A DNA stretch of 64,000 nucleotides from contig JALUTQ010000004.1 of the NCBI GenBank assembly GCA_032718865.1, positions 434,001-498,000 of the forward strand, written 5' to 3'. Positions within the stretch are counted from its first letter, which is position 1. Every line of letters starts with the position of its first letter. The translations under genes and the position numbers were made by a program. Positions 23,194-34,704 of this stretch are shown here, piece by piece. The notes under the pieces were generated by a model. It made no database searches, was not told the origin of the DNA, and saw only the letters and a list, made by a program, of their open reading frames with translations. Source of the stretch: Tilletia caries. Lineage: Eukaryota; Basidiomycota; Exobasidiomycetes; Tilletiales; Tilletiaceae.

Positions 23194-25052
23194 ATGCTGC
23201 TTCCGCCCCCCAACGACGAATCGTTCGACACAAAACAAGAAGGGGTGGCCTACCTCCAGACTTGGGCGCAGATGGAAGGCTATGCAGTGACGACGTACGC
23301 ATCAAGCAAAGGCATTTATCTCTACATGGGCTGTCACAAGCAGGGCGGCTACAAGAACTCCCATGATCTGACTGATCAGACCCGAAAGCGCAAAACGTCC
23401 AGTGCCAAATCCGGATGTCCGTTTTGTGTTCGTCTCAAGGTCAATCACGAGGGGAAATGGGTTACAGCGGTAACGAACGCGTCTCACAACCATCTTGCTT
23501 CCACCAGTCCCTTGGCCCATGCCATCCAGCGTCGCATCGATGTCGCAACAAAATATCAGATCATCGAACTCGCTCGCCATGGAACACGACCTTCCCGAAT
23601 CGTTTCCATGCTGGTTCAACGTCCCATTCCGCTTGTGGTCACCAGCAAGGACATCTCCAAACTTTTTGCAGCGGCATCGACGCGAAGTTCTGCACGGACG
23701 AGCCCCAGCCGAAGCCCTGCTGGAATGGCTCAAGGAACAGGAATGGCCTCACATCACGAAGACCGCTACGGTAAATGCGGGTGTTGAGCGGCTCGAAGGA
23801 CTTTTTCTTTGCCCATCCGCATGGTCTCGGGCTTTTTGCGTCGTTTCGGGTCGGTAATTCTTATCGATGCAACATACAACACGAATCAGCATCGGCTCCC
23901 CCCTCCTTCACATGGTCGGAATGACCAGTTCCAACCGCTCTTTCACTGTCGCTCTCGCGTTTCTGCCGGACGAAACCACCATGACCTATTCCTGGGCTCT
24001 TTCTGCCCTTCGTCAGCTCGCTCCGGACTGGAATCCAGACGTAGTCGTCACAGATGACGATGCTGCCCTCGGTGCTGCGCTTTTTCAACACCCTGGAATC
24101 ATCTTACGCCCACATACATTGTCAGTGGCACGTCCGGCAGAACGTCGAGAAGCAGGCGCGACCTCGGCTCCTCGACCAGGAATCCTTCCATCAATTTATG
24201 TCCGACTTCGACGAATTACGCGACTCTACGACGCCGGAGGGTCTTACAGAAGCAAGAGATCAGCTCGAGGCGCGATGGGGAGATGTCCGTCAAGACTTGG
24301 TCGATTATGTGGACGCTAAACTGTCGTCGGAGCATCTCTGGGTTTCATTTTACATCAACAGGCACCCTCACATGGGCTCGCGTACAACTTCCCGTGCAGA
24401 AGGCTGCCACGCAACCCTCAAGCAATACCTCCATTCCCGTCACGGAAACCTTTTCAGCGTCACGCAGGCCTTGAAAAATCACTTTGTGGTACAACACACA
24501 CAGATTGAAAGCGACATTGCAAACGATCACAACAAAGTCCCCATCAATATTCTAGGGGATCAATTTTACGTCGAGGTCGCCAATACCGTCTCCAGATATG
24601 CGCTTCGGCTCATCCAGGCGCAGGACGAAATGGGACGGCAGACTGTGGAAGCAGCACGGAGGTCAAATGAGACCGGGGTGATTACATGCACCTGCATTAT
24701 CACGGTCACCATGGGTCTTCCTTGCTCGCACACCCTCTGTCAACTACGCGCGAGCAGTCAGCCGATTCCGCTCTCCAGCATACATCCTCAGTGGCGCACG
24801 GATGAGGGCCTCCAGGATGTCCGTTTCCCTCGTCTTCTGGACCCTCTAAACCCGGAGCAGCGCAAGGTCGCTGCCGCCACCAAGGCAACCGGCCGTCTTC
24901 TCACGGCGGCAGAATTGGCAAAGGCTAAAGCGAGGAAGCAGACAAGGCATTGTAGCAACTGCATGCAAGCCGGGCATAATTGCAGCCGCTGTCCACAGCC
25001 TTGCGGCCGATGCAAGTCCGTGGAACACAAGGTCAACTCATGTCTTTTATGA
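23194..25052 (+). CDS. MULE transposase, shifted five times at homopolymers
   Basis: DDE transposase of the Mutator-like superfamily. The start is the ATG at 23194. A FAR1/WRKY-GCM-type zinc finger comes first (GCHKQGGYKNSH, SGCPFC, SHNH), then the MULE catalytic domain (ILIDATYNTN, VVTDDDAAL, HCQWHVRQNVEK), a SWIM finger (CTCIITVTMGLPCSH) and a C-terminal CCHC-like cluster (CSNCMQAGHNCSRC). The frame shifts at T5 23663-23667, T5 23802-23806, T5 23833-23837, C6 23898-23903 and T5 24081-24085. Each is explained by one extra base; removing five bases from the span gives 1854 nt, an exact 618 codons, with family motifs continuous across every site. No stop codons break the corrected frame. Either assembly error or a copy killed by slippage. 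Confidence 0.9.
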
Positions 25053-25254
25053 TGACATATGAGCGTTGCGGCTTGTCTTCGGTCTCAACTCTTATATGTA
25101 TGCATTACCTTTCTTTCTCATGACATGAATCTCTGCATTATCCAGTATCCTTTTCTCATATGTGCTGCCTTCCTGTGCTGCTCAAAAGAGCTCGACGTGT
25201 TCTGCTCGTCCAACTCTTTCACCACCACCTTCCCATCTTCCACACCACCTCGGC

Positions 25255-25324
25255 GCTTTGGAGTTTTGTCCCTAGCAAAAAGTTTTGCCCCGAGCCGATT
25301 TCAGTTTTGCCCGGAGCTGGCCCC
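25255..25324 (-). repeat. Right terminal inverted repeat of first MULE
   Basis: Reverse complement of the left end; GTTTTGCCC-type words at about 25263, 25282 and 25303. Followed directly by the 9-bp target duplication. Confidence 0.9.
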
Positions 25325-25364
25325 TCTAGAAAAGCTTAAAATGATCACCCTTGCAGCATGCGAG

Positions 25365-26028
25365 ATTGGAAGATTCACTGTGCCATCCAAGGTAGTTTCC
25401 AGTTGGTGGAAACCCCGGGAAAACTCGGTAGTTTTCGCCGCCGAAAACTAAAAAATGCGCAGCAGTTTTCCTACAGTTTTCCTATGTCGAAAACCCTTTG
25501 GTGTAGCACGGGCCACCTTATGTAAGCCTCCTGTAGACCACGCTACCGCGGTGGGGTCAAGCGCTACCACTGCCTGGTCTCAGGGTGTCGCTGCCCAGGC
25601 ACGGCCTACCCGTGCCACTCGACACATCCACACTCACCACTGACCAGTGCATGTCTCAACACAAGTACACACGGGTAGCAATACAGTAATTCCACGGTTT
25701 CTGTCGTCAGACATGAGCATCGTTTTTGGTCAGGAAGCAGCTATGAATTTTCTGAGGTTGAAGCCGGTTACCTAGAAACCCTGAGACTGTTGAGCGGGGT
25801 CATGCCAATTGGGGAAACCAAGAGGTCTTTGCCCGGCATCGACCTCCCAGACCCGCTTCAAGTTTCCAAGTACCGAAAACCCTTCGAAAACTGCACAGTT
25901 TTCTGAGCTGAGAAAACTGCCGGAAAATTGGTTCAGTTTCCAGCGCCATGGAAACCCCATGGAAACTGCGGATTTCCAATTAGTTTCCACCAACTGGAAA
26001 CTACTTCATTTGGCACAGTTATTGGAGG
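25365..26028. mobile_element. Non-autonomous inverted-repeat element (MITE-like)
   Basis: Terminal inverted repeats of about 37 bp: 25378-25414 pairs with 25982-26018, both beginning CTGTGCCA and ending in a shared core GTAGTTTCCAGTTGGTGGAA. No coding sequence. Both arms carry many copies of GGAAAC and GAAAAC in both orientations (for example 25420-25500 and 25855-25990). The near-repeats ATTGGAAG (25365-25372) and ATTGGAGG (26021-26028) flank it and may be a diverged 8-bp target duplication. Lies 44 bp after the first MULE and directly before the second. Confidence 0.75.
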
Positions 26029-26042
26029 CCTGGCGACCACCC

Positions 26043-26080
26043 CAGCTCGCGCCCAAGAAAACCCTGGAATTCGCGACACC
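26043..26080 (+). repeat. Left terminal inverted repeat of second MULE
   Basis: 38 bp, exact reverse complement of 30132-30169. Confidence 0.93.
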
Positions 26081-26235
26081 CTGTTTCTAATTTCGGCCAC
26101 ACGCACCGTGCCAGCCGGCGCGCGACGCGCGTAGACAAATCGCGTCGCGCCTCGAGTTCGGAACTCTCTGATGTATAACTTCTATTCGCTTTCTTCTCTT
26201 CCTCTTCTGCCCACTTCCCTTGCAAGTTGTAATCA

Positions 26236-28866
26236 TTGGATCCTCTTCAACCAAACCCCGATACCACTTTCTTCATGCCACAGCATCAAATTGAGCCTGC
26301 GCCGACCCGCCTCTGCTCGTCTTGTCATCAGCAACGGCCGCTCTCGACCTTCTCCGTGCTGGCCAGCGGATCGCACCGTAAAACCTGCTACCGACACGAG
26401 AAGCGCGCCATACCCACGGATTTATAGGAAGATGTTGTGGGACCCCTGCGCCAGCACGGTCGCGCTCAAGGCGATGGTGACCTGCTTCGCCTTGATGTCT
26501 GTATCGACTATCAAAACATACCCATCTCGATCCCGACACCGGCAAGTCATGATGCGTTGGTCAACTCCTCTCGTCTTCTCGCTCGTGCGCTGTGGGAGGC
26601 TTCGGGCTACCGGTTTATCATACACACCACACACGAAGGCAAAGCAGGATCACATTTTTATTTTTACTGCGCGCAGGACCAAGACAGAGCCAGGGCATCG
26701 CAGAGCACTGGGAAACGTGCATCATCCCCTAGTGCTGCGGTACACGATTGTCAAAGCCGGCTGGTTTTCGTGTTCAAGCCAGGGTCGCGCCTGGTCAACA
26801 TCCGCGTCGAGCATAGTTCGCATGCTGCTTATTGTGACAGAGCGCTGAAGCCCGAAGTAGTCGAATACATCGAAACGCACCTCAACTCCACACCTAGACA
26901 GCTGTACCAAGACATCATGGCACACAGCGAGCTCGGACCGCTGGCCCACAACGTTACACAGAAGCAGGTCTGGTATTGGTGGCGAGAACGATCTTCTTCC
27001 AGTTGGCGTCTTGCGGAGGACCCGTTCGACTCCATCACGGCCGCTCTAGGCAATTCCACGCTCGAGGAAGGCAGCGGCCCCGCAGCTGCAGCCAGAGCAA
27101 TAAAGGATTACATCGATCAGCGCCCGCGTTCGATGTCCAACACGCATATGCTCTCACCTGATATCCTCGGCCAAGCAATCAGAAAAGAAGGAAGCGTACG
27201 GGGTTACGCGCTTTACGCCCTCGGCTAATCACAGCGCTGCGAGATCGGACCGTCGAGATCAGTTTGGACGCGACGTTCGGAACAAACAACAGTGGACACG
27301 ATCTCTTTGCCGTGCTGGCGGAGGTAAACGGGACAGGGGTTCCTTTGCTCTACCTTCTTCTCGACACCAAAGACATGCGGGGGGGATGGACGACGCATCG
27401 AAATGTTGTCGGAGGTGCTGGCGATGTTGAAGGGAATGGGGGTCTCTCCGTCGTTCGTCGGCTGCGATAAAGAAGCAGCAGAGATCAAAGCGATTGGACA
27501 AGTCTGGCCCGACGCCAAGGTACAACTTTGCTACTGGCATGTTTGAAGAGCGTTACGTCAGCGTCTGGGGAACGGAAAGGCGACGATGACGAACCAGTAT
27601 GATGCTTACGAAGCAGCAGCTACCGTTCCAGGTCTCGATGTGTGCTGGGGGGTTGCGGAACGGCGTCGACACCGCACAGAGCTATGCACCTGCCCGTCTC
27701 GGAGAACACCGACCGCGGACGACCCAAATGCCTTGAACCTGACTTGGGACAAAGCTGCGCGACTCGAGCTGCCGAAGGAACAGAACGGGGCGTTGGTCGA
27801 ATTCGTATGCCGGCACTACAACGCTCATCCGCTGTTCCCCTCCATCTCAGGCGCATCGATGACCGCGGAGCAGCTGCGGGTTCAAGCAGCAACAGAGGCC
27901 TATCAGTTTTGCAAGGCTAAGGGCTGGGCGCGTGTCTGGGCTTACCTGTGGACGAATTGGTACCGAAGCGACGAGTGGAAACTGTGGGCGCGAAGTGCCA
28001 GCCCAACGATCCCCGTGTTGAAGACTACAATGATATGCGAGTCTCATTGGAGAGTTGTTAAGCACGACTACCTACACAACTTCGCACGTCCAAGGATCGA
28101 CCACGTCGCTCATATCATACGTACCAGGCTGATTCCCCACATGGTCCGTCGCCTCCAGGCTTTGCTTCAAGGACAGACAAGAATGGTGACGCCGAGCTGG
28201 AAACGCGAGTTGGTGACGGCGTGGAGGGAAGCAGAGCAACGGGACACAGTCAGCGATGAAGCCATCACACGCTAAAAGACGTGTATTCATACCTGGACTT
28301 GTGCCTGCGAGTCGTTCCTGCAGAGTCGCTTCCTGATCTGCAAGCATCTCGTCCAGACGGTCAACCACATGTCAACTGCGGATATCAAGGCAATGGAGCG
28401 TCACCGCGAGCCCCCGTTCTGGACTCACCCAGCACTGTCAAGTGCACGACCAGAGCAGCCGTGCGGACAAGGGTGCGGCATCGGAGTTGTTCGAGATGCC
28501 GCAGGCGATCCTTCAGCCGGAGAAGGAGAGGAGGACCCAAATGATGGCGCCGATGACGAGGGAGACGTTGATGAGAACGGTGATGTGAATAGGGACGGGG
28601 TAGAGGAGGATGCAGAGCTGGAGCCGTCAGTGACCGAGAAGTTCGAGGAGGCTGCTTTGATGCTCACTCGTATGGCAAAACTACTCGAGCGCGAACAGCC
28701 CTGGTCATCACGGCCGTTCATCGACGCGTTTCTCCGCCACAACCGACAGAACTTCAAGTTGCTGGAGGACGACGAGAGGCGACTGAGTTGTCAGTCAATG
28801 GCTCTGACGTGGGGCAACAGCCGGCACCAAGCATCCATGTACTTACGTGGAGACGACGCAGTCTGA
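26236..28866 (+). pseudogene. Decayed MULE transposase with SWIM finger
   Basis: N-terminal zinc-binding segment (CSSCHQQRPLSTF), a helix-rich middle, catalytic domain pieces (ISLDATFGTNNSG, FVGCDKEAAE, QLCYWHV), the ESHWRVVKHDYL region, a SWIM finger (CACESFLQSRFLICKH) and an acidic C-terminal tail ending in a stop at 28866. The frame is interrupted by in-frame TAG at 26425-26427, a -1 shift near 27225, a +1 shift at the G7 run 27379-27385, TGA after CYWHV near 27544 and TAA at 28273-28275. Unlike the first MULE it has true nonsense changes, so this copy is probably dead. An intron at some of these sites cannot be excluded. Confidence 0.8.
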
Positions 28867-29620
28867 GTCTCTGAGAGCTCGGACAAAATGCGAGGTGACA
28901 CCCACACGTGCAATATTTCTGGTTGGTAGACAACTTGAGACAACAACAGTTGCCGGTGTAGACGCGCAGGATGTGCAGCACAAGGGGAAGCGATGTATGA
29001 ATGTGTCAATGACGGTCGGCAGAAGAATACATACGGCAACAAACACTCATACTCACGTCTCACACCTGACACCGCAGACGCATCACGCATCCTGGCCCTT
29101 ACAGCCTTACCCCCACTCCCGTCAGGCCCGGGTATCTGCTGGATTACCCGTGGTCGGGACGTCGGAGAGACCAAAAATCCAAACGAGACAGCCGAGCGGG
29201 GATCAGTGCCGCGACGGCAGAACAGACGTGGTAGACTGGTCCATGGAGATAGAGGAGTCAGGAGATGTCGATGCGAGAAGAATGAGCATTATTAGCAGGG
29301 GGAGGGTAAGAAGTGATGATGGACAGCATAACTCACGTCGGTTGCGTGCGCTCATGGCGACTTGAGACGCGCACAAGCCGAGCACACAGCGGCGGGCCAA
29401 ACAAGGTGACTGGTGAATGAGCCTGCAGACGCAATAGAAGGGATCGGAGTTAGCCATGACGGCAAGGGGAAGGCAAGGGCGACGACAGCAGCAAGACACA
29501 AACACGCACCAGCAACATGATCCAGATTGGCAACCAAAGAAGGAAACGGAGTAGACTCGATCGCATCGCGAAGACGCGCAGACGAAGGGATGCGGGCGGA
29601 GTGGATGCATGCATGCACAA
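28867..29620. other. Interior of second MULE without recognised gene
   Basis: Several donor-like ACTCAC words on the minus strand (about 29060 and 29330) suggest remains of a spliced gene, but no coherent reading frame could be built. Possibly captured host sequence that has decayed. Confidence 0.3.
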
Positions 29621-29910
29621 TGCAGTGGATGGGCCAAAACCATTGGCGCAGCGGCGAGGCGACGGGCAGTGGATGGATGGCGGAGGCCGGTGGATGGATG
29701 GCGGTGGCGGTGACCATTAGCGACGGTGACAATTAGCGCAGCGGCAGAGGCGACGGGCTGGATGATGACGATGGATGGACAGGTGGACGGTGGCAACCAT
29801 TAGCGCAGCGGCAGAGTTGACGGGCTGGACGACGCTGAGGGGTGGACCGATGACGGTGGCGACTGGCGATCAATGACCATAGGCGCAGCGGCAGAGGCAG
29901 CGAGCTGATC
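29620..29910. repeat. Degenerate minisatellite inside second MULE
   Basis: Units built around TTAGCGCAGCGGCAGAGGCG followed by ACGGGCTGGA-type and GATGGATGG-type words recur at about 29640, 29735, 29800 and 29880. The unit length is roughly 65-95 bp with many changes between copies. Confidence 0.7.
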
Positions 29911-30131
29911 GGCGTAGATGTGTGAAGATGGATGGCAACTGGCACCCAATCGGCCGGGGAAGACGTGTAGCGGCACTGATGGGTAATGCGCTGATGACCC
30001 GGGGTTCTTGATTGATGATGTGGTTGAATGCTGCATCTGCTGGCTGTGGTTGCGAGGGAAAGAGGATTGATTTGGTGGGGCGGGCCGCGGGCCCGGAGGC
30101 TCAAGATCAACTCATAATAGATGTGCAACAT

Positions 30132-30169
30132 GGTGTCGCGAATTCCAGGGTTTTCTTGGGCGCGAGCTG
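30132..30169 (-). repeat. Right terminal inverted repeat of second MULE
   Basis: 38 bp, exact reverse complement of 26043-26080; lies 4.05 kb away, beyond a stretch without transposase coding sequence. Confidence 0.93.
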
Positions 30170-30187
30170 TATCCTTCAGGCCTGGCG

Positions 30188-30962
30188 GCGGGCGCTGGTT
30201 GCTGGTTGCTGGAGCCTGGACTACTGTGGAGACTGGAGGGGCTTCTTCCTCCGCCCGCCTCGTGCGGGTGCTCGACAGCGCTGCTCCTGGTGCGCGACAG
30301 CCTCGGCGCGAAGGACCTCGTGCGCGTGTGTGTCGTCGTTGCGCGCGAGCAGACCGAATGCGAAGCTCGCGCACTGACCATCTCTCCCGGCCCTCACTGA
30401 TTCTCATCTTCGCCTGAGCGGGGCTTCTCCAATCGCTCATTCAGCCTTTGCTGGGACCCAACGCGGCTGCGACTCGGGGGCAAGTTCCCAAGTTCCAACA
30501 GCTGGGTCTTCCAACACTGCTTCGTCGAACGCGGGAAGCTGGCAGTGTGAAATGGAGGAGGGGGGGTAACTTGGGATTTCTTGATGGAAAGAAGGGGGGA
30601 ATAGCGATCTTGAGGTGGGGACGAGGAGAGGGACGGAACAGGCTTGATGGGAGAGAGAGGAACGAGACCAGACAGACATTAGAGAAAGAGAGGGATGAGG
30701 CCGGGAAGCAAGACACGAAGACAGAGCGAGTGCGAAAGAGAGAGAGATAGGCGCGCGTAAGGGAGAGAGGTGAGAGAGGGCTGGAGGGTTTGGCGACATC
30801 GCACATTGACTGCATTCGACAGCAGCAAGCCGGCAAGGAGGTCGTCCATCTGCTTCATCCCGTCATCTAGGGACAAAGGGTTCATTTCAAAGAAGTTTTG
30901 TGCTGTTGCAGAATCCAAACCGGGGCGAGGGTTGGATTTGGTCGTGACCACACATGATGCGT
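30188..30962. other. Intergenic, 3' side of glycogen synthase
   Basis: GC-rich then purine-rich (30540-30790, GAGAGA and GGAGG tracts). Several open frames exist on both strands but none shows family similarity or splice structure. No gene supported. Confidence 0.4.
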
Positions 30963-33726
30963 TCAGTGGTGCCCGTTCGTACCGGCCCGGAGAGCCTCGT
31001 CCGCCTTGTCAAGATCCTGGTTCGTCAGAGCCTGCGAATCCGGCACGCCCGGCGTCGACGCGCCGCTGAAGCTGCCCACAGACGTCCCGCGGCTCCGATT
31101 CTTGATCACGAGCGCTGCGTTGAAGGGAAAAGAGAAATCATTGTTCAGAACAGGACCCGCCCACATCCGATAGGCGCGTCCAAAAGTTGGCAAGAGAAAA
31201 GAACTCACGCATCCGGAACGCCTCCTCCTCCTCATCGTCCTCGCTCTGGTTGATCGCCCTCCAGAACGCATTGCCCCGGTAATCACTCGTGCTCAACGCA
31301 CCCATCTCCTCCGACAACGTCCCAAAGTCACCAGGCGTCTTCATCCCAGACGCCATCATCCGGGGCGAGCCCGGCATCGAGAGTGGCGGCGGGATCTTGT
31401 AGTTCGACTCGTCAAAGTAGCTCTCTTCCTCGTCCCCGAAGGAGTCTGGGTAGGCACGGCGGAGCGCGAGCTGGCGCGCCTTGGCATACTCGAGTCCGAG
31501 CTTCTTCCAGTCGAGTAGATCACTCAGCTGCGCGCGTCGATCATTCGAAGAACAGGTCAGAATCTTCAATGCTAACTCTTGAGGCCTCCAAACCAGAATA
31601 AACTCACGCGCTCAGTGCGGTTTCGCTGGTTGATACGCTGCCGACGCGTCTTCTGCGCGTACTTGAACATCTGGTCCGTCAACTGGTCCACGCTCTCCTC
31701 GACCGACTTCATTCGCCGGTCGACAATGTAGATGCCGTAGTCCTCGCTGTTCTCGATCATGTCCTCCATGAAGCATCCGAAGCCGGACAGGTTCGTCGTG
31801 ATGGACGGAATGCCCATGACGGTGCACTCCGCGGGAGTCTGAAAGGATTTGAAAGACCAGTACGCGTCAGTGATGCTACTTCAGCCTCAGCCACACGCGC
31901 AGATATGATAGTAGAATACTCACGTAGCCCCAAGGCTCATAGTAACTTGGGAACACGCCCAAGTGGCAGCCTCGTACAAACTCCTCGTAGTCGAGTCCCA
32001 AGATCGGGTTGTTCGCACTCAAGAACTCGGGGTGGAAGATGATCTTGACCCGGTCTTGCGAGCGGTTGAAGAGCTGTACGCGACGAATCTGGTTCAGGAT
32101 GGGGTCATCGTGATCGTTGGTCATGTTGTGCGTCGTCACGGGCGGCAGCGAGTTACGCTTCAGGGCGAAAATGCGTCGCTTGAGCAGGATCTTGTCCTGC
32201 TCGGAGAGAAGCGTTGATGGGTCAATGATGTCGGCTCCGCCCTCACTACAAAATATAACGTTTGGAGGAAAGAGAATGAGTAGGCGAATTCGAGCAGGAA
32301 AGCTACGACCAGGCGACAATCCTTAACGTACCCAGTGTATCGAGCGGTTCGCTCGAAAAGACGCTCGCCGACCCCTTTTTGAATCTGCTCAATGGTGTCA
32401 CGCAGCTGTTTTGTGACCGCTTGGCCCTTCAGGGCCTCGACAGTGTACGAGTGTGTCTGCGCGGGCATGATGATGAAGGCCACCACGGTTGTCTTAGAGT
32501 TTGCCTTCTGCAGTTGGTGGTTGAGGCGGGCCAGACTCTCGATGAACATGTCGACACCCTTGTTCCTGTACTCGTATCGACCGGCGGTGAAGAAGTACTG
32601 TTGCGAAGCGCACATCAGCATGAGGAAGGCAACCATCGTTTACAAGCTAGCGACTCACGAGCGTGTTCTCCAAGTCGAAGTCGTAGTGACCGTAGAAGTG
32701 GCCCTTGATGAACTCGTTGATCTTGTGCTTGGCCGTTGCGTGCAAGTTCTGGAACTCGTGCATGGCGGCGAACTTCTTAACGTTGAGACCGTTTGGTAGG
32801 ACACCGTCTGTAATGCAGGTAGATAAAGTGAGCCTTTTGGTTCTGTCCGTCTTGAAGGCGCGCATATAGAAATGACTCACCTGGCTTCCGCTTGAGCAAG
32901 TGCTCGCTCTCGTATGCAGTAATGTGCGACACGGTGGTGAATACATCTGCGCAATGTGTCGCGGAGCGCTCAATGCAGTACCGGTGGTAAATGCCTCGCT
33001 TGCCTGCCTCGTGGTCGACGTCAAAGTACTGCAGGTTGTTGTAGAAGTCAACGCTGCCTGCGCAAAGGTATCGACCGAGCAGTGTTGCGTGGGTGGTGAA
33101 AATGGTGGTTACGTCGATGCGTCGCTTGCGGCACAGCGAGATGGCGAGGCCGGCTTGCCATTCGTGGAAGTGGGCGATAACGGCCTTCTTGCGCTCGTAG
33201 TTGACAAACTGCGGAGTAGAGAGCAAGATCAGAGGCTAGCAAGGTTTGGAATTGGCAAGAGAAAGCACGATAAGCTCACCTCGCCCAAGAACCATGCGAC
33301 AAGGTAGCCAAAAGTGACAGTCTCGTTGGTCTCCATGTCGTTTGATGGTGTTGGAATGCCGGCGGTGTTCCAGAGATCGGTCTTCCACTCGTCGAGGCGG
33401 TGCATCATGCTACCGGTGTCGAAGAGGAGGACTCGTGGGGCGCGTTCTATGAGCCAGCGGCCATAAAGGTACTTGACACCGCGTTCCTTCATGCTGTTCA
33501 GGGCGAGTCGGAGCGGCTCGGAATCGGGCTCCATGGACTCTACCTCCATGGCCGCATGCTTGTAGCTGAGGGGACCGCAGAGGATGTATCGGTCGCCATA
33601 TTCTTGTGCTGTGACGGGTGCCTTGGTCTTGATGACGGTGTAGATGCCGCCGACCTTGTTGGCGACCTCCCACGCGCACTCGAAGAGGATTGGGTTCTTG
33701 ACGTCTCTGGGCTCGAAGTCTGCCAT
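30963..33726 (-). CDS. GSY1: Glycogen synthase
   Basis: Transfers glucose from UDP-glucose to glycogen (GT3 family), cytosolic. Eight exons, all GT-AG: 33280-33726, 32881-33208, 32659-32807, 32332-32597, 31924-32245, 31608-31838, 31209-31527 and 30963-31114; 2214 nt, 737 aa, normal length for the fungal enzyme. Signatures: the UDP-glucose loop [17 protein letters not shown] near the N-terminus, [31 protein letters not shown], the catalytic [20 protein letters not shown] glutamate loop, and the arginine-rich regulatory segment with NRTERLSDLLDW. The C-terminal tail is rich in Ser, Pro and acidic residues, as in enzymes controlled by phosphorylation and glucose-6-phosphate. The start is the ATG at 33726. 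Confidence 0.96.
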
Positions 33727-34704
33727 GGCTGCCAGTCAATCTGTGGTGGGACTACGGATGCGATGGGTGTGAAGAGGGAAGCGGGAAGAGTCAGAGTCCA
33801 TGCACACAGCGCAACCCCACACAGCGCGCATGGGGCATGGGGATGCGAAGATGAGGCTGCCAGATTGGATGACGGCATCGACCACTCACTACTCACTAAC
33901 TCACCGTTTGGGGAAGAAGCCGAAATGAGAAGGAGCTTGTCTGTGTGAATGCGCAACTTCAGCACGCTGCTCGTTCTCCCTGTTGTCGTTGTCGTTGTCG
34001 ATCGTGGGCAGCTCAGCGTCGGACTGCGGCTCTGTGGGCGAGCGATGGGGGCAGCCAGGAGTGGGTGGGTGCGGTATTTTTTGGCGGAGGCGAGAAGCGC
34101 GAGGTCGTCATTGCACATTTGCACATCGACCTTCCTGTCTCCCATGTCCCACCCCATCACAACACGTCCTCCTGCTCAGGCACTGCACCTCTCTCTCTCG
34201 GAGAGCACACCCCAAGGCCCAACCGTGCCCGCGAAGATTTGGCAGGGGGCCAAGAAGCACGGACCACTCGCCTCCTCATCTGGAAGCTGGAAGTTGCAAC
34301 TCACTCACAAGTCACAGCTCACTTGGAAGACACGTCCACTCAACCACTACTTGTCCGTTACACGCCCCCCTTTCACACAGCGGAAATCTCGAGCTAGAAG
34401 AAACCTTGTGAAGTTGCTTCCGAGCCGTCGCCAGTCGCCGGTCATTCCACGACGGGCGGGGTGCGGAAGTACGAAAGAGGATCGAGTGCGAGCATCAACT
34501 ACTGCGAGGTTTGATCAGCACAGGAGAAAGACAACAAAGTACAAGGGGGGAAACATCACGTATGCCACAACAAATCTAGGGCTTGCGAACGGGTCAGCGA
34601 CGAAGGAGCTCTTGGGAAACTGGGATTCGCACGGGTCTTGAGGCTTGAGGCTTGAGGCTTGAGGCTTGAGGATCAGGGCTTGAGGATCGATTCGGGTCAC
34701 GGTG
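33727..34704. other. Intergenic: glycogen synthase promoter and caleosin 3' flank
   Basis: Upstream region of glycogen synthase (about 980 bp). A T/C- and G-rich stretch at 33960-34090 contains repeated TTGTCGT words. No gene seen. A short tandem repeat at 34637-34671 is listed separately. Confidence 0.4.
34637..34671 (+). repeat. Tandem 7-bp repeat CTTGAGG x5
   Basis: Five perfect head-to-tail copies of CTTGAGG, with a sixth a few bases on (about 34679), just downstream of the caleosin stop codon. The unit is seven bases. Confidence 0.9.

Larger units (their letters stand above)
23024..25324 (+). mobile_element. MULE DNA transposon, complete, 9-bp target duplication
   Basis: Mutator-like element of 2301 bp. 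The outer 22 bp at 23024-23045 are an exact reverse complement of 25303-25324 (beginning GGGGCCAGCTCCGGGCAAAA), and weaker similarity runs to about 70 bp inside. The 9-bp TCTAGAAAA occurs directly outside both ends (23015-23023 and 25325-25333), the length typical of MULEs. One transposase gene fills the interior. Perfect target duplication and identical outer termini point to recent insertion. Three copies of a GGGCAAAAC-like word lie within the first 75 bp of each end. Confidence 0.95.
26036..30178 (+). mobile_element. Second MULE, 4.1 kb, decayed transposase and long tail
   Basis: A perfect 38-bp inverted repeat lies near the ends: 26043-26080 against 30132-30169 (beginning CAGCTCGCGCCCAAGAAAAC). 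The 9-bp GGCCTGGCG occurs at 26027-26035 and at 30179-30187, fitting a MULE target duplication, although 7-9 bp between it and the matching core differ on the two sides. The transposase fills 26236-28866. The remaining 1.3 kb up to the right terminus has no recognisable gene and contains a minisatellite. Confidence 0.85.
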
